The notes: generated by a model from the sequence alone, not told the origin. Shown: positions 53,732 through 62,495, numbered from the stretch's first letter. The stretch: DNA of 64,000 nt from Planctomycetota bacterium (GCA_003388505.1 QQVO01000002.1:85147-149146); one strand, 5' to 3'. Made by a program: numbers and translations.

Positions 53732-54520
53732 CCGATCCTTCGGCAGAATCGCTGTCTCCGGCAGGCAGTCTTTCAGACGGTAGCCGCCGTCAACGGCCAG
53801 AATGCTCCCGGTGATGTAGTCGGCCGCCTCGGAGCAGAGAAACATGGCAGCCTGTCCGATATCGCTCGGCGTCCCGATCCGGCCCCAGGGCAGCTTCGAC
53901 TCTTCCTCGCGGATGCGGTCCTCCCAGAACGACTGGTGTTCACCGGGAGTCTCGATCCAGCCCGGTTCGATGACGTTGACGTTGATGCGATGCGCGGCCA
54001 GTTCGGCGGCGATGGTCCGCGCCATGTGGTTCAGGCCTGCTTTTGCGCCGTTGTAGGCCGTGCTGCCGGAGGCCGGTATCTCGGCCTGCACGCTGGAGAT
54101 AAACACGATCTTGCCGCCGTTGCCGCGTTCCACCATCCGCCGTGCGATCAACTGACTCATGTGAAATCCGCCGATCAACGTCCCCTGAATCACCTGCTCA
54201 AAAACCTGGGGATCGAACTCCAGAAAGGCGGACCGCCGCGAAAACGCCGGATTGCTGACAAACAGGTCGATGCCGCCGTACCGCTCCCACGCTTCGGCGG
54301 CGACCGCTTCGCATCCCTCGCGGTGAAAGACGTCTCCTTCAATGCCGGTGCACATCCCGCCCAGTTCAGCAATCTCCCGCACCGTCGCTTCCAGGTCGGG
54401 GCTGCCGGGGCGGTCGTTGACGATCAGCGTCGCCCCCGCCTTCGCCAGTTCCAAGGCGCAGCCTTTCCCGATGCCGCGCCCGCCGCCCGTCACCAGCGCC
54501 ACCTTCCCTTCCAGCGTCAT
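53729..54520 (-). CDS. Short-chain dehydrogenase/reductase
   Basis: 263 residues, classical SDR. Cofactor motif TGGGRGIGKG (11-20), NPAFS for NNAG, catalytic Ser (VFISSVQAE) and YNGAK (Tyr and Lys), then GWIETPGEH. It shares a 4-base overlap (ATGA) with the upstream aldolase gene and is therefore translationally coupled, suggesting a sugar-acid route. Substrate unknown. Confidence 0.88.
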   Translation of the reverse strand: MTLEGKVALVTGGGRGIGKGCALELAKAGATLIVNDRPGSPDLEATVREIAELGGMCTGIEGDVFHREGCEAVAAEAWERYGGIDLFVSNPAFSRRSAFLEFDPQVFEQVIQGTLIGGFHMSQLIARRMVERGNGGKIVFISSVQAEIPASGSTAYNGAKAGLNHMARTIAAELAAHRINVNVIEPGWIETPGEHQSFWEDRIREEESKLPWGRIGTPSDIGQAAMFLCSEAADYITGSILAVDGGYRLKDCLPETAILPKDR

Positions 54521-55299
54521 GCGTGAGCGCCTCCGACCTTCAGGTTCTCGAAGTCGGCGATTCCCTGGTTGAGAGTCTGCATGATGGCATGGAACTCACC
54601 GACGCGATTGAGCAACTGCGCCCCGCTCCCGGAAAAACGCTCCATCTGTTCTCGCGACGAGACCGGCAGCCCCCACGCTTTTCCATGCCGCTCCGCCGCT
54701 TCGGAGACGCACCGCACACAGTCATCCATGTCGGCAGCCCGGTTCTCGCGCCGCAGTCTCAGCCCCAGGTCGCCGGGACCGATGAACAGCCCATCCACGC
54801 CCGGCGTGCCGGCAATCTCGTCCACGTGCTCGATCGCCTCCGGCGTCTCGATCTGCACGACCAGAAACGTCTCCCGGTTCGCGAAGTCGACGTATTCATC
54901 AACCGGATCGTGAAAGAAATTCGAATCGAGCCCGGCCCCGTCGAGACCCCGGTTGCCGATCGGCGGGAACTTGACCGCTTCGACCAGTTCCTGCGCCGCT
55001 TCCGGCGTGGAGACGTGGGGAATCATCAACCCGGCCGCGCCGTCCTCCAGGTATCGATAAAGCCGTCCCCGCTCCCGAGTTGACGGGCGGACCATGCAAT
55101 CGATGTCGAACAGATGGCAGAACGCCAGCAGCGTCTGGATCTGCCGGTCGTCAAAGCAACGGTGCTCCATGTCGAGCCAGATGCAGTCGTATCCGGCCAG
55201 GGAGGCGTGCTTGATGTAGGCCGGAATGAAGTGTCCCACACAGCACATGCGGACAACCTCGTTGTTGCGGATTCTCGCCAGAGTACGGCTGCGTCTCAC
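54517..55299 (-). CDS. HpcH/HpaI aldolase family protein
   Basis: 260 residues. GYDCIWLDMEHRCFDD, DCMVRPSTRERGRLYRYLED, GLMIPHVSTPEAAQELV, VQIETPEAIEHVDEI and VDGLFIGPGDLGLRL are the class II pyruvate aldolase landmarks, with metal-binding Glu and Asp in QIET and GPGD. It cleaves 2-keto-3-deoxy acids such as keto-deoxy-rhamnonate or 4-hydroxy-2-oxoheptanedioate. With the coupled SDR it probably works on a deoxy sugar acid. Confidence 0.88.
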   Translation of the reverse strand: MRRSRTLARIRNNEVVRMCCVGHFIPAYIKHASLAGYDCIWLDMEHRCFDDRQIQTLLAFCHLFDIDCMVRPSTRERGRLYRYLEDGAAGLMIPHVSTPEAAQELVEAVKFPPIGNRGLDGAGLDSNFFHDPVDEYVDFANRETFLVVQIETPEAIEHVDEIAGTPGVDGLFIGPGDLGLRLRRENRAADMDDCVRCVSEAAERHGKAWGLPVSSREQMERFSGSGAQLLNRVGEFHAIMQTLNQGIADFENLKVGGAHA

Positions 55300-55405
55300 A
55301 GGTGTTTCCTCAGGTTGAATGTCTGGATCAGGACCAATCGGGAAAGGCGCCGATTAGGGAATGGAGCCAATCAGGGAGGGCGAGGCTCCTGCCGAGCCGA
55401 TCGCG

Positions 55406-57331
55406 CTATTCCTCAGCGTAAAACCAACTCACCGGAACCGATCGAAACTGAGATGAATACCGTCCCTCCCCCGGACCGCTGATCCAATACGTCAACAGAG
55501 CCCGTCCGCGGAAGAACAGAATGCTGGTGTATGAATAGGTGTGGTCGGGATCGGATTCCAGGTTCTTGACGTGCGTCCACGACTCTCCTTCATCGCTGGA
55601 AACCGCGGCCGTCAAGGGCGTCCGCCGGCCCCCGTGTCCCGCTCCTTCGGTATACGTGTTGTTCCAGACAAGCAACAGATCGCCGGTCGCCGGAATGCGG
55701 CGGATCGTCGCAGGCGCTTCCGGGGCGGTGACTCCGAGCGACTCCGCCTCGCTCCAGGTGTCGCCTTCATCCTCCGAATACGCAGCGGCGACGTAACCGA
55801 GTTGATTGCGGAGGATCATCATCAGCCGGCCGTCGGTCAGTTCGATGACTTCCGGTTCCATCGCACCGCGGCGAGGCATGTCGACCGCGCCCTTCCCGTT
55901 TCGCCAGGTCCGGCCTCCGTCGTCGGACAGATAGCAGTGGCTGACGAAATGGTTGACGGAACGCACGTCCTCCGTCGAGGCGGCCGGGACGACCAACCGC
56001 CCGCTGGAAAGCTGCGTGACCCGGTCGTTGTTGACCACGTGATACCCCGGATCGGCCGTGACCAGCACCGGCTCGCCGAACGTCTCCGCTTCGTCGTCCG
56101 AGAAACGGACGTACAGATTGAGGTCGTTGAAGCCGTCCTTCTGCAGGTAGAAGAACCCAATTTCGCCCGGCTCGGCGGGAGCCCTCAGCCTCCGCAGCGT
56201 GGCGCTCATCACGTTCAGGTCGCCCGTGTTCTCCTGCAGAATCCGCGGCTCACTCCACGTGCGCCCGCCATCCTGCGACCGGCGGGCAACGATGTGCGCC
56301 CGCGCGAAATCGCTGCCGCTTCCGGAAAACTCCGTCGTCGCGTACAGCAGCGAACCATCGTTCAGGTCGACCACCGATCCTTCCGTATAGCGGGGATTTT
56401 CTTCGGTCGCCTCGTAGACCAGGGCGGAGAAATCGGTCAGCGGATCGGGCGTCGCCGGCTGCGACAGCGCAATCAGCGCGTGAGCGGCCCGATAGCGGGC
56501 GTCGGGATGCTCGTCGTTCAGCATCGTCTTGAGCTGTGCGCCCGCCGAAGTCGCCCGGGCATCGACGGCGAACTCCGCCGCATACGTCCGCACGGCCGGA
56601 TCTTCATCAGACAGATTCGCCACGAGCGCTTCCCTGCCGGCTTCGTCGCCCAGCGCGGCGAGCGCATGCTGATAGAACGCCCGCACGAGGTCGTCTTCCG
56701 CCTCTGCGGCGCCGTCGGAAAGCGCCGGGATGTCCGTTTCGTCTCCCACCCGCGCTAAGACCCAGGCGGCGATCCGGCCGACCTCCGGATCATCATGCCC
56801 GAGCGCCTCTCTCAGAAACTTGAGCGCCTCCGGATTTCCCGAACGCGCCAGCGCCGCCGCCGACATCAGCCGCAGCGGCACGTTTTCCGTCTGTGCGAAT
56901 GCGCCGCGCAGCGCCGTTCCGTCGCCGATCTCCCACACCTTGTACAGGCTCTCCGCCGCGTGGACGTGACCGTACTCATCCTCACCCGCCAGAATCTCGA
57001 GCATCACGTTCGCGTGACGACGGTCTCCGGCCCGCACCAGTTCCCGCGCCAATCCGCAGCGGCGCTGATCGTCCGTCTCTGCATCCAGTCGGGGGAGCAG
57101 AGTCTCCCGCACTTCCTTCCCATAGCCCGCCGCCGTCAGCCCTTCCGCCGCATGGATCGCCGGCCAGAAGTCCTCGCCGTTCATTCCTTCCCGCAGCACG
57201 TTCAGGCAGCCCGCCAGGGTGACCGCATCGAGTGCAACGGTATCGCCCGTCCGCTCCCCGTCGTCCGCTGCGACGCCGTGGGGAAAAGCGACCAGGGCAA
57301 CTGTCACCAGAGTCAGAATCATGCGCGTCAT
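55406..57331 (-). CDS. HEAT-repeat protein fused to sialidase (BNR) propeller
   Basis: About 641 residues. A signal peptide (MILTLVTVALVAFPHGVAAD) precedes HEAT-like helical repeats at about 45-290 (MSAAALARSGNPEALKFLRE, DEDPAVRTYAAEFAVDA and others). A sialidase-type six-blade propeller follows at about 300-640, with Asp boxes SQDGGRTW, SDDGGRTW, SEDEGDTW and SSDEGESW and a final TSILFFRGRALLTYWISGPG. The family includes exo-alpha-sialidases, but I did not confirm the Arg triad or Tyr nucleophile. It is probably periplasmic or surface-located. Confidence 0.82.
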   Translation of the reverse strand: MTRMILTLVTVALVAFPHGVAADDGERTGDTVALDAVTLAGCLNVLREGMNGEDFWPAIHAAEGLTAAGYGKEVRETLLPRLDAETDDQRRCGLARELVRAGDRRHANVMLEILAGEDEYGHVHAAESLYKVWEIGDGTALRGAFAQTENVPLRLMSAAALARSGNPEALKFLREALGHDDPEVGRIAAWVLARVGDETDIPALSDGAAEAEDDLVRAFYQHALAALGDEAGREALVANLSDEDPAVRTYAAEFAVDARATSAGAQLKTMLNDEHPDARYRAAHALIALSQPATPDPLTDFSALVYEATEENPRYTEGSVVDLNDGSLLYATTEFSGSGSDFARAHIVARRSQDGGRTWSEPRILQENTGDLNVMSATLRRLRAPAEPGEIGFFYLQKDGFNDLNLYVRFSDDEAETFGEPVLVTADPGYHVVNNDRVTQLSSGRLVVPAASTEDVRSVNHFVSHCYLSDDGGRTWRNGKGAVDMPRRGAMEPEVIELTDGRLMMILRNQLGYVAAAYSEDEGDTWSEAESLGVTAPEAPATIRRIPATGDLLLVWNNTYTEGAGHGGRRTPLTAAVSSDEGESWTHVKNLESDPDHTYSYTSILFFRGRALLTYWISGPGEGRYSSQFRSVPVSWFYAEE

Positions 57332-57782
57332 CAGAACTCTCCGCAAACACTCTATGGCGCGACCGACACGCCGTTTTCATCAAATGCTCAACTGTAAACG
57401 TCACTCGACGCCGAGTCGCGACGCCCGGCCCGCATGCGAACGATCCGCAGGCTGCTAATCATGTCGACGCAACGGTCGGAACACAACCAGACCGCGAAAG
57501 CATCCATTCCTGGTAGTGCAGTCAGTACGCTGAAGGCGTACGACAATCAGAGCCCAGGGTCAGCGGCGCAGCCGCGCCACCCTGGGTTGCGGTGAACGAC
57601 GTTGTCGCATGAACTCTGAAAGAGTTCCACAGCCGCCTGTCGGAATCCTCTGCCGGAATCCGCGCGGGCGCCCGCCCTGGCAGGGCACCGGTGGTTGTCG
57701 TATCTCCAACCACCTACGATGGGGAAGTCAGATTCGGCCACGTCGAACACGACCTCTCACTTCGCTTTCCGTACCGAACGTC
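57332..57782. other. Divergent intergenic region with a row of hairpins
   Basis: 450 bp between the sialidase gene and eboE. Four perfect short hairpins lie in a row: GTACGC/GCGTAC (57525-57541), CCCAGGGT/ACCCTGGG (57553-57586), GAACTCT/AGAGTTC (57611-57627) and GCCCTGGCAGGGC (57674-57686). The last resembles one end of family B. No gene is convincing. Confidence 0.55.
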
Positions 57783-58961
57783 ATGTCGCTCAGCACGCTC
57801 CCACTCAGTTACTGCACCAACGTCCATCCGGGGCGGTCGTTGCAGGAAGTCACCAACGGTCTCGCCGAATACACCGCTCCCGTTCGGCGTCAGTTCGGCC
57901 GACCGCTGGCTGCGGGACTCTGGTTGGCGCAACCGGTCATTCAAGAACTGTCCCACGCTCCGCAGGGAATCGACCACCTCGCCCGCACGCTCGCGGAACA
58001 CGACCTCTGCTGTTACACGCTCAACGCATTCCCCTACGGCGACTTTCACAGCGAGCGGGTCAAGGAAAACGTCTACATCCCCGATTGGACGACGCCAGAA
58101 CGCCTCAATTACACAACTACCTGTGCCCGGGTGCTTTCCAGCCTGCTTCCCGACGGCACGGAAGGATCCATCTCCACCGTCCCGCTCGGATTCAAGGAAC
58201 TTGCCCGGTCCGCAGAGTTCCCGGAACAGTGCATCGACCGGTTGCTGGAACTCGTCCGCCGGTTGGACGATCTGCACGACGAGACCGGCCGCGTCATCCG
58301 GCTGGCGATCGAACCCGAACCGCTCTGCGTTCTGGAGACGACCCCCGAGACCATCGCCTTCTTCAAGACGCTCTACGATCGCGCAGCCGCCGCCAACCTG
58401 CTCGGTGCAACCAGGCGGCACATCGGCGTCTGTTACGACGTCTGCCACCAGTCGGTTGAGTTCGAAGACGTCGCCGCCTCAATCCAGGATCTCCGCGACG
58501 CGGACATTCGCATCAACAAGGTCCACATCACCTGCGCCGTGCGTCTGGAGCGTCCCGTCGAAAACGTCGCGGGGCGGACCGCACTGGCCCGCTACGTCGA
58601 ACCCCGCTATCTCCATCAGACGTTCGGCCGCACCCCCGATGGGTCAGTGATTCACGAGACTGACCTCGCCGATTCGCTCTGCGCTGATCCGCCGCCTCCG
58701 TTCGCGGCTTGCGAAGAATGGCGAATCCACTTCCATGTCCCGGTCAACGCCGAGAGCCTCGGTCCGCTCGGCACGACCCGCCCCGATCTCCGGCGCGCCC
58801 TCGCCGCCGTGCAGGCGCTCGAGTACGCGCCGCACCTGGAGGTCGAAACCTACACCTGGGAAGTCCTTCCCGGCGGAGAGCGCGCCCCGCTCGTGGAAGG
58901 CCTCACGGCCGAACTGCACGCCACATCGTCACTGCTCGACGACCTGCCCTCACTCCGGTAG
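57783..58961 (+). CDS. eboE: EboE-like TIM-barrel protein (metabolite traffic protein)
   Basis: About 392 residues. The start LPLSYCTNVHPGRSLQEVTN, with CYTLNAFPYGDFH, VYIPDWTTPERL, IRLAIEPEPLCVLETTPETI and IGVCYDVCHQSVEFED, matches EboE, a xylose-isomerase-like barrel. In cyanobacteria and others, ebo genes help move a metabolite precursor across the inner membrane. Here no eboA, B, C, D or F is adjacent, so the symbol rests on similarity alone. The stop codon TAG (58959-58961) lies inside repeat A3. Confidence 0.82.
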   Translation: MSLSTLPLSYCTNVHPGRSLQEVTNGLAEYTAPVRRQFGRPLAAGLWLAQPVIQELSHAPQGIDHLARTLAEHDLCCYTLNAFPYGDFHSERVKENVYIPDWTTPERLNYTTTCARVLSSLLPDGTEGSISTVPLGFKELARSAEFPEQCIDRLLELVRRLDDLHDETGRVIRLAIEPEPLCVLETTPETIAFFKTLYDRAAAANLLGATRRHIGVCYDVCHQSVEFEDVAASIQDLRDADIRINKVHITCAVRLERPVENVAGRTALARYVEPRYLHQTFGRTPDGSVIHETDLADSLCADPPPPFAACEEWRIHFHVPVNAESLGPLGTTRPDLRRALAAVQALEYAPHLEVETYTWEVLPGGERAPLVEGLTAELHATSSLLDDLPSLR

Positions 58962-59060
58962 AGCAAATTGCTCTACCATGTGTCCGCGTCGAGCGGTGTT
59001 TGGACTGTCGCGGACGAGAATCCGCGAGACACATCGCCAACACTGACTTGCAAAGCGCTA
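58960..59060 (+). repeat. Dispersed repeat family A, copy A3
   Basis: It starts AGAGCAAATTGCTCT and ends GCAAAGCGCTA. It sits exactly between the convergent eboE and SLC13 genes and supplies both of their stop codons. It closely matches A1 and A2. Confidence 0.88.
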
Positions 59061-60701
59061 TAGCCCCTCAGCCGGCGGCAGCCAATCCGGCGGTGCGTCG
59101 AGTGAGATGTCGAAACCCGGAACGAGCAGCGTGAACGTCGCGGCCGTAACCAGCACGACGCCGATCAGGTTGAGGATCAGGCCGATCTTCATCATGTCCC
59201 GCATCGTCAATCGCCCGGTGCTGAAGACGATCACGTTGGGCGGCGTTGCAATCGGCAGCATGAAGGCGCAACTGGCCGAAACCGTCGCCGGGATCAGCAG
59301 CAGCCGCGGATCGATCCGCAGACTGATCGCGGCCGCCGCCAGAATCGGCAGCAGTGTGTTCACCAGCACCACGTTCGTCGTCAGTTCGGTCAGGAATGTC
59401 GAAAGCAGGCAGATTCCGACAATCAGCCACAGCACCCCCGCATTGCGGAAACTCTCCTGAAACCACGCGCCGACCCACCGCGACAGACCGGTCGAATCGA
59501 ACGCCTCCGCCACCGCAAACCCCCCGCCGATCAACAGCAGCATCCCCCACGGCATCCGCCGTTCCACCGTCTCCCAGTCCATCAGCCGCCGAGGACTCCC
59601 CGACGCATCGCGCCCCGCCGGAAGACAGAACATCAGGATCGCCATCGACATCGCCACGACGGCGTCATGCGCCGCTCCCGCCGCGACCTCCTCGGAGACT
59701 CCGAGCGAATCGGTCAGCCACGTCGTCAGCGGCGGACCCCAGCCGGGGAGGACCGTTGTCTCTCCGACAGTCAACGGCTTCCGCAGCACCCACAGCGCGG
59801 CCGTCGCGAGAAAAATGCAGAACATCGCAACCTCCTGACGGCTCGGCGCACCGAGTTCTTTCAACCGGCTGCGGAAGAACTGACGCCCCAGTTGCTGCGT
59901 CCCCGGCAGAGGCGGCATCCGCCAGGTGAGCAACACGCCCGTCACCAGCAGCATCCCGATGCTCAACGGCAGAAACACCGACATCCACTCGGCCGTCGCC
60001 GTTTCGGGCGCCCCCTCGAACAGCGTGTTCTCGTTCCAGAATCGCAGAAACGCGATGTTCGTCGGCGTCCCGATCGGCGTCGAAAGCCCGCCGATGCTCG
60101 CCCCGTAGGCGATGCCCAGCAACAGACCTCGGTTCAACCGCGGCAGACCGGGATTGGCGTCCGCGGACAGAATCGTCTCGTCGCTCAATCCCAGTTCCCC
60201 CGCAATGGCCGAGAGCAACGCGAGGCCGATCGGCAGCATCAGCATGGTCGACGCCGTATTGCTGATCCACATCGAGAGAAACGCCGTCGCCGCCATGAAA
60301 CCGAACACCACCCGCCTCGGACCGAACCCCAACGCCCCCACAATCTGCAGCGCCATCCGGCGATGCAGGTCCCACTTCTCGATGCCGATTGCGATCATGA
60401 ACCCGCCCATGAACAGAAACACGCTCGGGTCGAGATACGACCGGCTGACGTCGGAAATCGGCCGGATGCCCAGCAAGGGATAAAGCGCCAGCGGGAGCAG
60501 ACTCGTCACCGGGATCGGCAGCGCCTGAGTGACCCACAGCACCACCATCATCACCGTCAGCGCCGCCAGACGTTGCGCTTCGGCCGGCATGCCGCGGATC
60601 GGACTGATCAGCACCAGTCCGGCCAGAACGATCGCCGCCGCCCCGCCGATTCGGCCAACCAGTTCCGGCTGTCTCTGTCGCTGTTGAGTGTCAGTCTTCA
60701 C
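59058..60701 (-). CDS. SLC13/DASS-family anion:sodium symporter
   Basis: 547 residues with about 12 membrane helices. The duplicated substrate/sodium motifs are seen as MWISNTASTML and TELTTNVVLVN, the SNT and TNV signatures of the family. It probably imports sulfate or dicarboxylates with sodium. A hydrophilic loop about 30 residues long lies in the middle. The stop codon (59058-59060) is inside repeat A3. It appears monocistronic. Confidence 0.88.
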   Translation of the reverse strand: MKTDTQQRQRQPELVGRIGGAAAIVLAGLVLISPIRGMPAEAQRLAALTVMMVVLWVTQALPIPVTSLLPLALYPLLGIRPISDVSRSYLDPSVFLFMGGFMIAIGIEKWDLHRRMALQIVGALGFGPRRVVFGFMAATAFLSMWISNTASTMLMLPIGLALLSAIAGELGLSDETILSADANPGLPRLNRGLLLGIAYGASIGGLSTPIGTPTNIAFLRFWNENTLFEGAPETATAEWMSVFLPLSIGMLLVTGVLLTWRMPPLPGTQQLGRQFFRSRLKELGAPSRQEVAMFCIFLATAALWVLRKPLTVGETTVLPGWGPPLTTWLTDSLGVSEEVAAGAAHDAVVAMSMAILMFCLPAGRDASGSPRRLMDWETVERRMPWGMLLLIGGGFAVAEAFDSTGLSRWVGAWFQESFRNAGVLWLIVGICLLSTFLTELTTNVVLVNTLLPILAAAAISLRIDPRLLLIPATVSASCAFMLPIATPPNVIVFSTGRLTMRDMMKIGLILNLIGVVLVTAATFTLLVPGFDISLDAPPDWLPPAEGL

Positions 60702-60754
60702 AACGCGCTGCTAGATTCGAGCCTCGGCGACCGGTGACGAATGGTCGACCGAAT

Positions 60755-60872
60755 GGTCCGTCAATTCAGATTCTGGGGTTGAGGGGTTTTCAGGGGAGCA
60801 CGAATCTCGCAGCGTTTCGTGCGGATCTGCAGTCCAGCCGACCCCCCAAGAACGGCCCTGACAGGGCACTAT
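60755..60872 (-). repeat. Dispersed repeat family B, copy B4
   Basis: Inverted copy. It contains GAGCACGAATCTCGCAGCGT and ends CGGCCCTGACAGGGCACTA. It lies between the divergent SLC13 and class V aminotransferase genes, ending about 45 bases before the latter. Confidence 0.85.
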
Positions 60873-60915
60873 TCTGCCGCGCCGGTTCCCAGACGCAATC
60901 CAAGCCTCTATTCCC

Positions 60916-62118
60916 ATGCCGGATTTCGACGCCGAACTCGCGGAATTCGACTTCGACGAATTCGCGGACGCCTGGTCGCTGGCGGATCAGGTCACCTATC
61001 TCAACCACGGTTCGTTCGGACCGTCGCCGCGCCGCGTTATTGAGGCGCGTCAGCATTGGATCGAAGAACTCGAGCGGCAGCCGATGGACTTCTATGTTCG
61101 CCGCCTGGAACAACTGCTCGACCAGGCCGCCCAGAGCCTCGCGGAGTTCGTGGGCTGCGCCGCGAACGATCTGATCTTCGTGCCGAACTCCACATCCGGC
61201 ATGAACATCGTCGAGAGAAACGTCCCCCTCGCTGCCGGCGACGAAGTGCTGCTGACCGACCACGAATACGGCGCAGTGGTCCGCATCTGGAATCAGGCCT
61301 GCCTCCGGTCCGGAGCGAAAGTCGTCACCGCCGAGTTGCCGAGACCGTTGACGACGCAGGACGAACTCGTCGACGCTTTGTTCGAATCGGTGACCGACCG
61401 GACGCGTCTGATCGTCGTCAGCCACGTTTCATCGCAACCTGCGGTCATCCTGCCGATTGAGGAGGTCTGCCGCCGCGCGCACCAGCGCGGCATTCCGGTC
61501 TGCGTCGACGGTCCGCACGCCCTCGCCATGATCCCCTTCCGCCTCGACGAGATCGGTTGCGACTTCTACACCGCCAGTTGTCACAAGTGGCTCAGCGCGC
61601 CGTTCGGCGCCGGTTTTCTTTACGTCCATCCGCGGCGGCAGCAGGGCCTCGAACCGGCCGTCACCAGTTGGGGCAGCAGCCTTTCCGGACAGGACGCCTC
61701 CTGGAAAGATGAGTTCCACTGGCCGGGAACCTTCGATCCCACCGGCTATCTCGCGATCGCCGAGGCGATCAGCTTTCTGGAAGAGGTGGGACTCGACCGA
61801 TTCCGCCGGCAGACGCACGCGCTCGCACGCTATGCGCGGCGGCGCGTCAGCGAGGCGACAGGCGGTCTCCCTCTGACTCCCGACGATCCGGCGTGGTACG
61901 CCTCGATGGTGACCATCTCTCTCCCGAACGTGCCCCGCTCCGACTCCTGGCCCGGCAAGCCGCACCCCCTGCAGGTCGCCTTGTGGGATCCGCATCGAAT
62001 CGAGACCCCGCTGTTCGAATGGCGGGAGACGCTCTGCCTCCGCGTCTCCTGTCACCTCTACAACCGCCCGCAGGACGTCGACCTGCTGATCGAAGCACTG
62101 CAGGAACTCACCGCGTAA
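60916..62118 (+). CDS. Class V aminotransferase, isopenicillin-N-epimerase-like
   Basis: 400 residues. The N-terminal YLNHGSFGPSPRRVIEAR, VPNSTSGMNIVERN, IPVCVDGPHALAMIPF and the PLP Lys in YTASCHKWLSAPFGAGFLYV fit the isopenicillin-N-epimerase-like branch of fold-type I class V enzymes. In this branch many members are not true epimerases, so the substrate is open. It stands alone. The N-terminus AELAEFDFDEFADAW is unusually acidic. Confidence 0.85.
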   Translation: MPDFDAELAEFDFDEFADAWSLADQVTYLNHGSFGPSPRRVIEARQHWIEELERQPMDFYVRRLEQLLDQAAQSLAEFVGCAANDLIFVPNSTSGMNIVERNVPLAAGDEVLLTDHEYGAVVRIWNQACLRSGAKVVTAELPRPLTTQDELVDALFESVTDRTRLIVVSHVSSQPAVILPIEEVCRRAHQRGIPVCVDGPHALAMIPFRLDEIGCDFYTASCHKWLSAPFGAGFLYVHPRRQQGLEPAVTSWGSSLSGQDASWKDEFHWPGTFDPTGYLAIAEAISFLEEVGLDRFRRQTHALARYARRRVSEATGGLPLTPDDPAWYASMVTISLPNVPRSDSWPGKPHPLQVALWDPHRIETPLFEWRETLCLRVSCHLYNRPQDVDLLIEALQELTA

Positions 62119-62495
62119 TGGGTGAACGCACTTCAACGACAACGCGACCACGCCGCAGCACCATCCCAAGTCGGTACTGTCAGTCCATCTTCGCCACGTC
62201 ACCTCACATCTCCTCTGCGGCCCTTTGCATCTTCGCGACTTTGCGTCAAACGCGAGCGTCACACGGCACTTCGTTCGCTCATCTTCCGCCTTCGGGGGGT
62301 GCACCAAACTCATATTGTTCAGTTTCCCCAGCTTGCATACTATCCGCCGCTCCATTTCCTCGGACTAGTGGATCATCGAAGCTGGAATGACGCCCGGAAA
62401 CCGTGCAGGGAGCACGCCAACGAGCGTGCGGGCCAGTTCGAGAAACCCGACAATCCAGCCTCGTTGAGGCACAACCGACCGGACCACTCGGGAAA
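62119..62495. other. Intergenic region with degenerate repeat and promoter
   Basis: Contains the CTCTGCGGCCCTTTGCAT- and GCGACTTTGCGTC-type repeat (62210-62250) and a promoter at 62315-62343. No gene is seen. Confidence 0.45.
62315..62343 (+). promoter_or_regulatory. Sigma70-type promoter for the SGNH-like gene
   Basis: TTGTTC (62315-62320) and TACTAT (62338-62343) with a 17-base spacer. The downstream leader is about 150 bases. Confidence 0.5.

Noticed and set aside
57522..57750. Small minus-strand frames before eboE
   Set aside because: They are generated by the row of hairpins and hold no coding signal.
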